A stretch of 6,377 nt of DNA from Actinomycetes bacterium. Lineage in GTDB: Bacteria; Actinomycetota; Acidimicrobiia; Acidimicrobiales; UBA8190. Within the stretch, counting starts at the first letter, position 1. Each line of letters begins with the position of its first letter. The notes below the pieces were generated by a model that saw only the letters and a program-made list of their open reading frames with translations, did no database searches and was not told where the DNA came from. A program made the position numbers and the translations under genes. Positions 5,442 to 6,377 of the stretch are shown in pieces. The stretch spans positions 1 to 6,377 of the forward strand of contig JAJZYI010000196.1 of the NCBI GenBank assembly GCA_021798135.1. The letters are read 5' to 3'.

Positions 5442-6304
5442 TAGGAGCCGCTGGGGCGGAACGCGGTCGCGCCGCCCACCTCGACGCGCTCGAAGCTGCC
5501 GTCGAGGTTGAGGGTCGTCTCGGCGTTGCCGAGGAAGAGGTAGCCGTCGGGTCGCAGGACGGTGCGGACCTGGGCCAGGACCTGCCTCTTGGTCGAGACC
5601 GGGAAGTAGATGAGGACGTTGCGGAGCAGGACCAGGTCCATCGCCGGCACGGCGGGCCACGCCGCCGCCAGGTTCAGCTGGCGGAACTCGATGCTCCTGC
5701 GCAGCTCCGGCGCGACCTCCCACTCGGTGCCGGCCTGCGTGAACCAGCGCAGCAGCCGGTTGGCGGCCAGGCCCCGGTTGACCTCGAGCTTGGTGAACCG
5801 GCCCGAGCGCGCCCGGTCGAGCACGGCGCCGGTGAGGTCGGTGGCGAGGATCCGGACGTCCCATGCGGCCAGCGCCGGGTCCTCCTTGGCCAGCATGGCC
5901 AGGCTGTAGGGCTCCTGGCCGGTCGAGCACGCCGCCGACCACACCGACAGGTGCCGCGTGCCGCCCCGCCGGTCGACCAGGTCGGGCAGGACCCTGGTGC
6001 GGATGGCCTCGAAGACGGCGGGGTCCCGGAAGAACGAGGTCTCGTTGGTCGTCATGGCCTCGACCACCGCCGTGTGGTCCTGGCCGTGCGGCTGCGTCCG
6101 GAGCCACAGCAGGAGGTCCCAGACCGACGAGCGCCCCCGCTGGCGGGCCAGGTCGGCCAGCCTGGCCTCCACCAGGTACTCCTTGCCCTCGTCGATGGCC
6201 ATGGCCGAGCGCTCGCGCACGAGGTCCTGCAGGTAGGCGAAGGCCGTCGCCGCCTCCGCCGGTGCGGGCGCCGCCACCGTCCCGCCGGGCACCGCGGCGC
6301 TCAC
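5441..6304 (-). CDS. cheR: Chemotaxis protein methyltransferase CheR
   Basis: Transfers methyl groups from S-adenosylmethionine to glutamates in the signalling coil of chemoreceptors, giving adaptation. It has 287 residues, normal for the family. The N-terminal helical CheR domain is about 20-82. The catalytic domain follows, with TTNETSFFRD (85-94), the SAM-binding loop WSAACSTGQEPYSLAM (122-137), ATDLTG (154-159), GRFTKLEVNRGL (168-179), the RNVLIYF block (228-234) and LFLGNAETT (256-264). The last block differs from the common GHSES form by having Asn-Ala. The first 18 residues are a Pro/Ala/Gly-rich extension of low complexity. The start is GTG with GAGGGGAG five bases before it; the frame stays open to the window edge but has no start codon farther upstream in the window. 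It overlaps the preceding frame by GTGA and is followed by cheX after 10 bases, so it lies inside an operon. The methylatable PAS-MCP downstream is a likely substrate. Confidence 0.97.
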   Translation of the reverse strand: MSAAVPGGTVAAPAPAEAATAFAYLQDLVRERSAMAIDEGKEYLVEARLADLARQRGRSSVWDLLLWLRTQPHGQDHTAVVEAMTTNETSFFRDPAVFEAIRTRVLPDLVDRRGGTRHLSVWSAACSTGQEPYSLAMLAKEDPALAAWDVRILATDLTGAVLDRARSGRFTKLEVNRGLAANRLLRWFTQAGTEWEVAPELRRSIEFRQLNLAAAWPAVPAMDLVLLRNVLIYFPVSTKRQVLAQVRTVLRPDGYLFLGNAETTLNLDGSFERVEVGGATAFRPSGS

Positions 6305-6377
6305 GGCCGCTCCCCTCTGCCGAGGCCGAGCGCACCGCCGGCCGCCCCCGGCGCGGTCGGGCCCGAGGTCGCGTTCC
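6301..6377 (-). CDS. Possible C-terminal tail of an upstream gene (unidentified)
   Basis: Reading leftwards from the window edge, one frame gives 24 sense codons and then TGA at 6303-6301, overlapping the cheR GTG by four bases (GTGA). Such an overlap is the classic arrangement of coupled operon genes. The frame has G or C in nearly all third positions, like the real genes here. The encoded tail is rich in Gly, Ala and Pro and ends in GRGERP; it carries no recognisable domain. By context another chemotaxis gene is plausible, but the sequence does not show which. It could also be chance, because the other two frames are open across this short stretch as well. Confidence 0.4.
   Translation of the reverse strand, partial: NATSGPTAPGAAGGALGLGRGERP
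6310..6317 (-). promoter_or_regulatory. Ribosome binding site of cheR
   Basis: GAGGGGAG on the minus strand, five bases before the GTG at 6304. It lies inside the presumed tail of the upstream gene. Confidence 0.7.

Noticed and set aside
5427..6335. 302-codon minus-strand frame overlapping cheR
   Set aside because: It is a shifted shadow of cheR with Arg/Gly/Pro-rich translation; cheR itself has all family motifs.

Overview
This is a window of very high G+C DNA (roughly 70% by eye, with G/C at most third codon positions). Every gene I can support lies on the minus strand, so transcription runs right to left. GTG starts with strong purine-rich ribosome binding sites, the codon bias, and a FadE-type acyl-CoA dehydrogenase beside chemotaxis genes suggest a motile high-GC actinobacterium. 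An Acidimicrobiia-like lineage is possible, but the sequence alone does not prove it.

Layout in transcription order. (1) 6377-6301: probable 3' tail of an unidentified gene that overlaps the next start by 4 bases. (2) 6304-5441: cheR, the chemoreceptor glutamate methyltransferase. (3) 5430-4984: a CheX-type CheY-P phosphatase, 10 bases downstream. (4) 4983-4815: a 169-base gap with four short GC-rich hairpins. (5) 4814-3681: a soluble PAS-MCP chemoreceptor without membrane segments. (6) 3645-994: a large membrane protein with four predicted transmembrane helices, two PAS domains, GGDEF and EAL, all key catalytic residues present. (7) 993-684: a 310-base gene-free stretch with a degenerate 37-base tandem repeat and a cluster of palindromic GC-rich repeats. 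(8) 683-1: the N-terminal 227 codons of an acyl-CoA dehydrogenase, cut by the window edge.

CheR would add methyl groups to receptor glutamates, and the PAS-MCP carries candidate methylation sites. CheX would remove phosphate from CheY. The dual-domain GGDEF/EAL protein lies only 35 bases after the receptor, which suggests co-expression of a chemosensory module with cyclic-di-GMP turnover. CheA, CheW, CheY and CheB are not in the window. The acyl-CoA dehydrogenase looks like a separate unit of unrelated lipid metabolism. I see no tRNA, rRNA, CRISPR array, insertion sequence or prophage gene. The families are known; the most unusual material is the repeat-rich gap and the PAS-MCP/GGDEF-EAL pairing.
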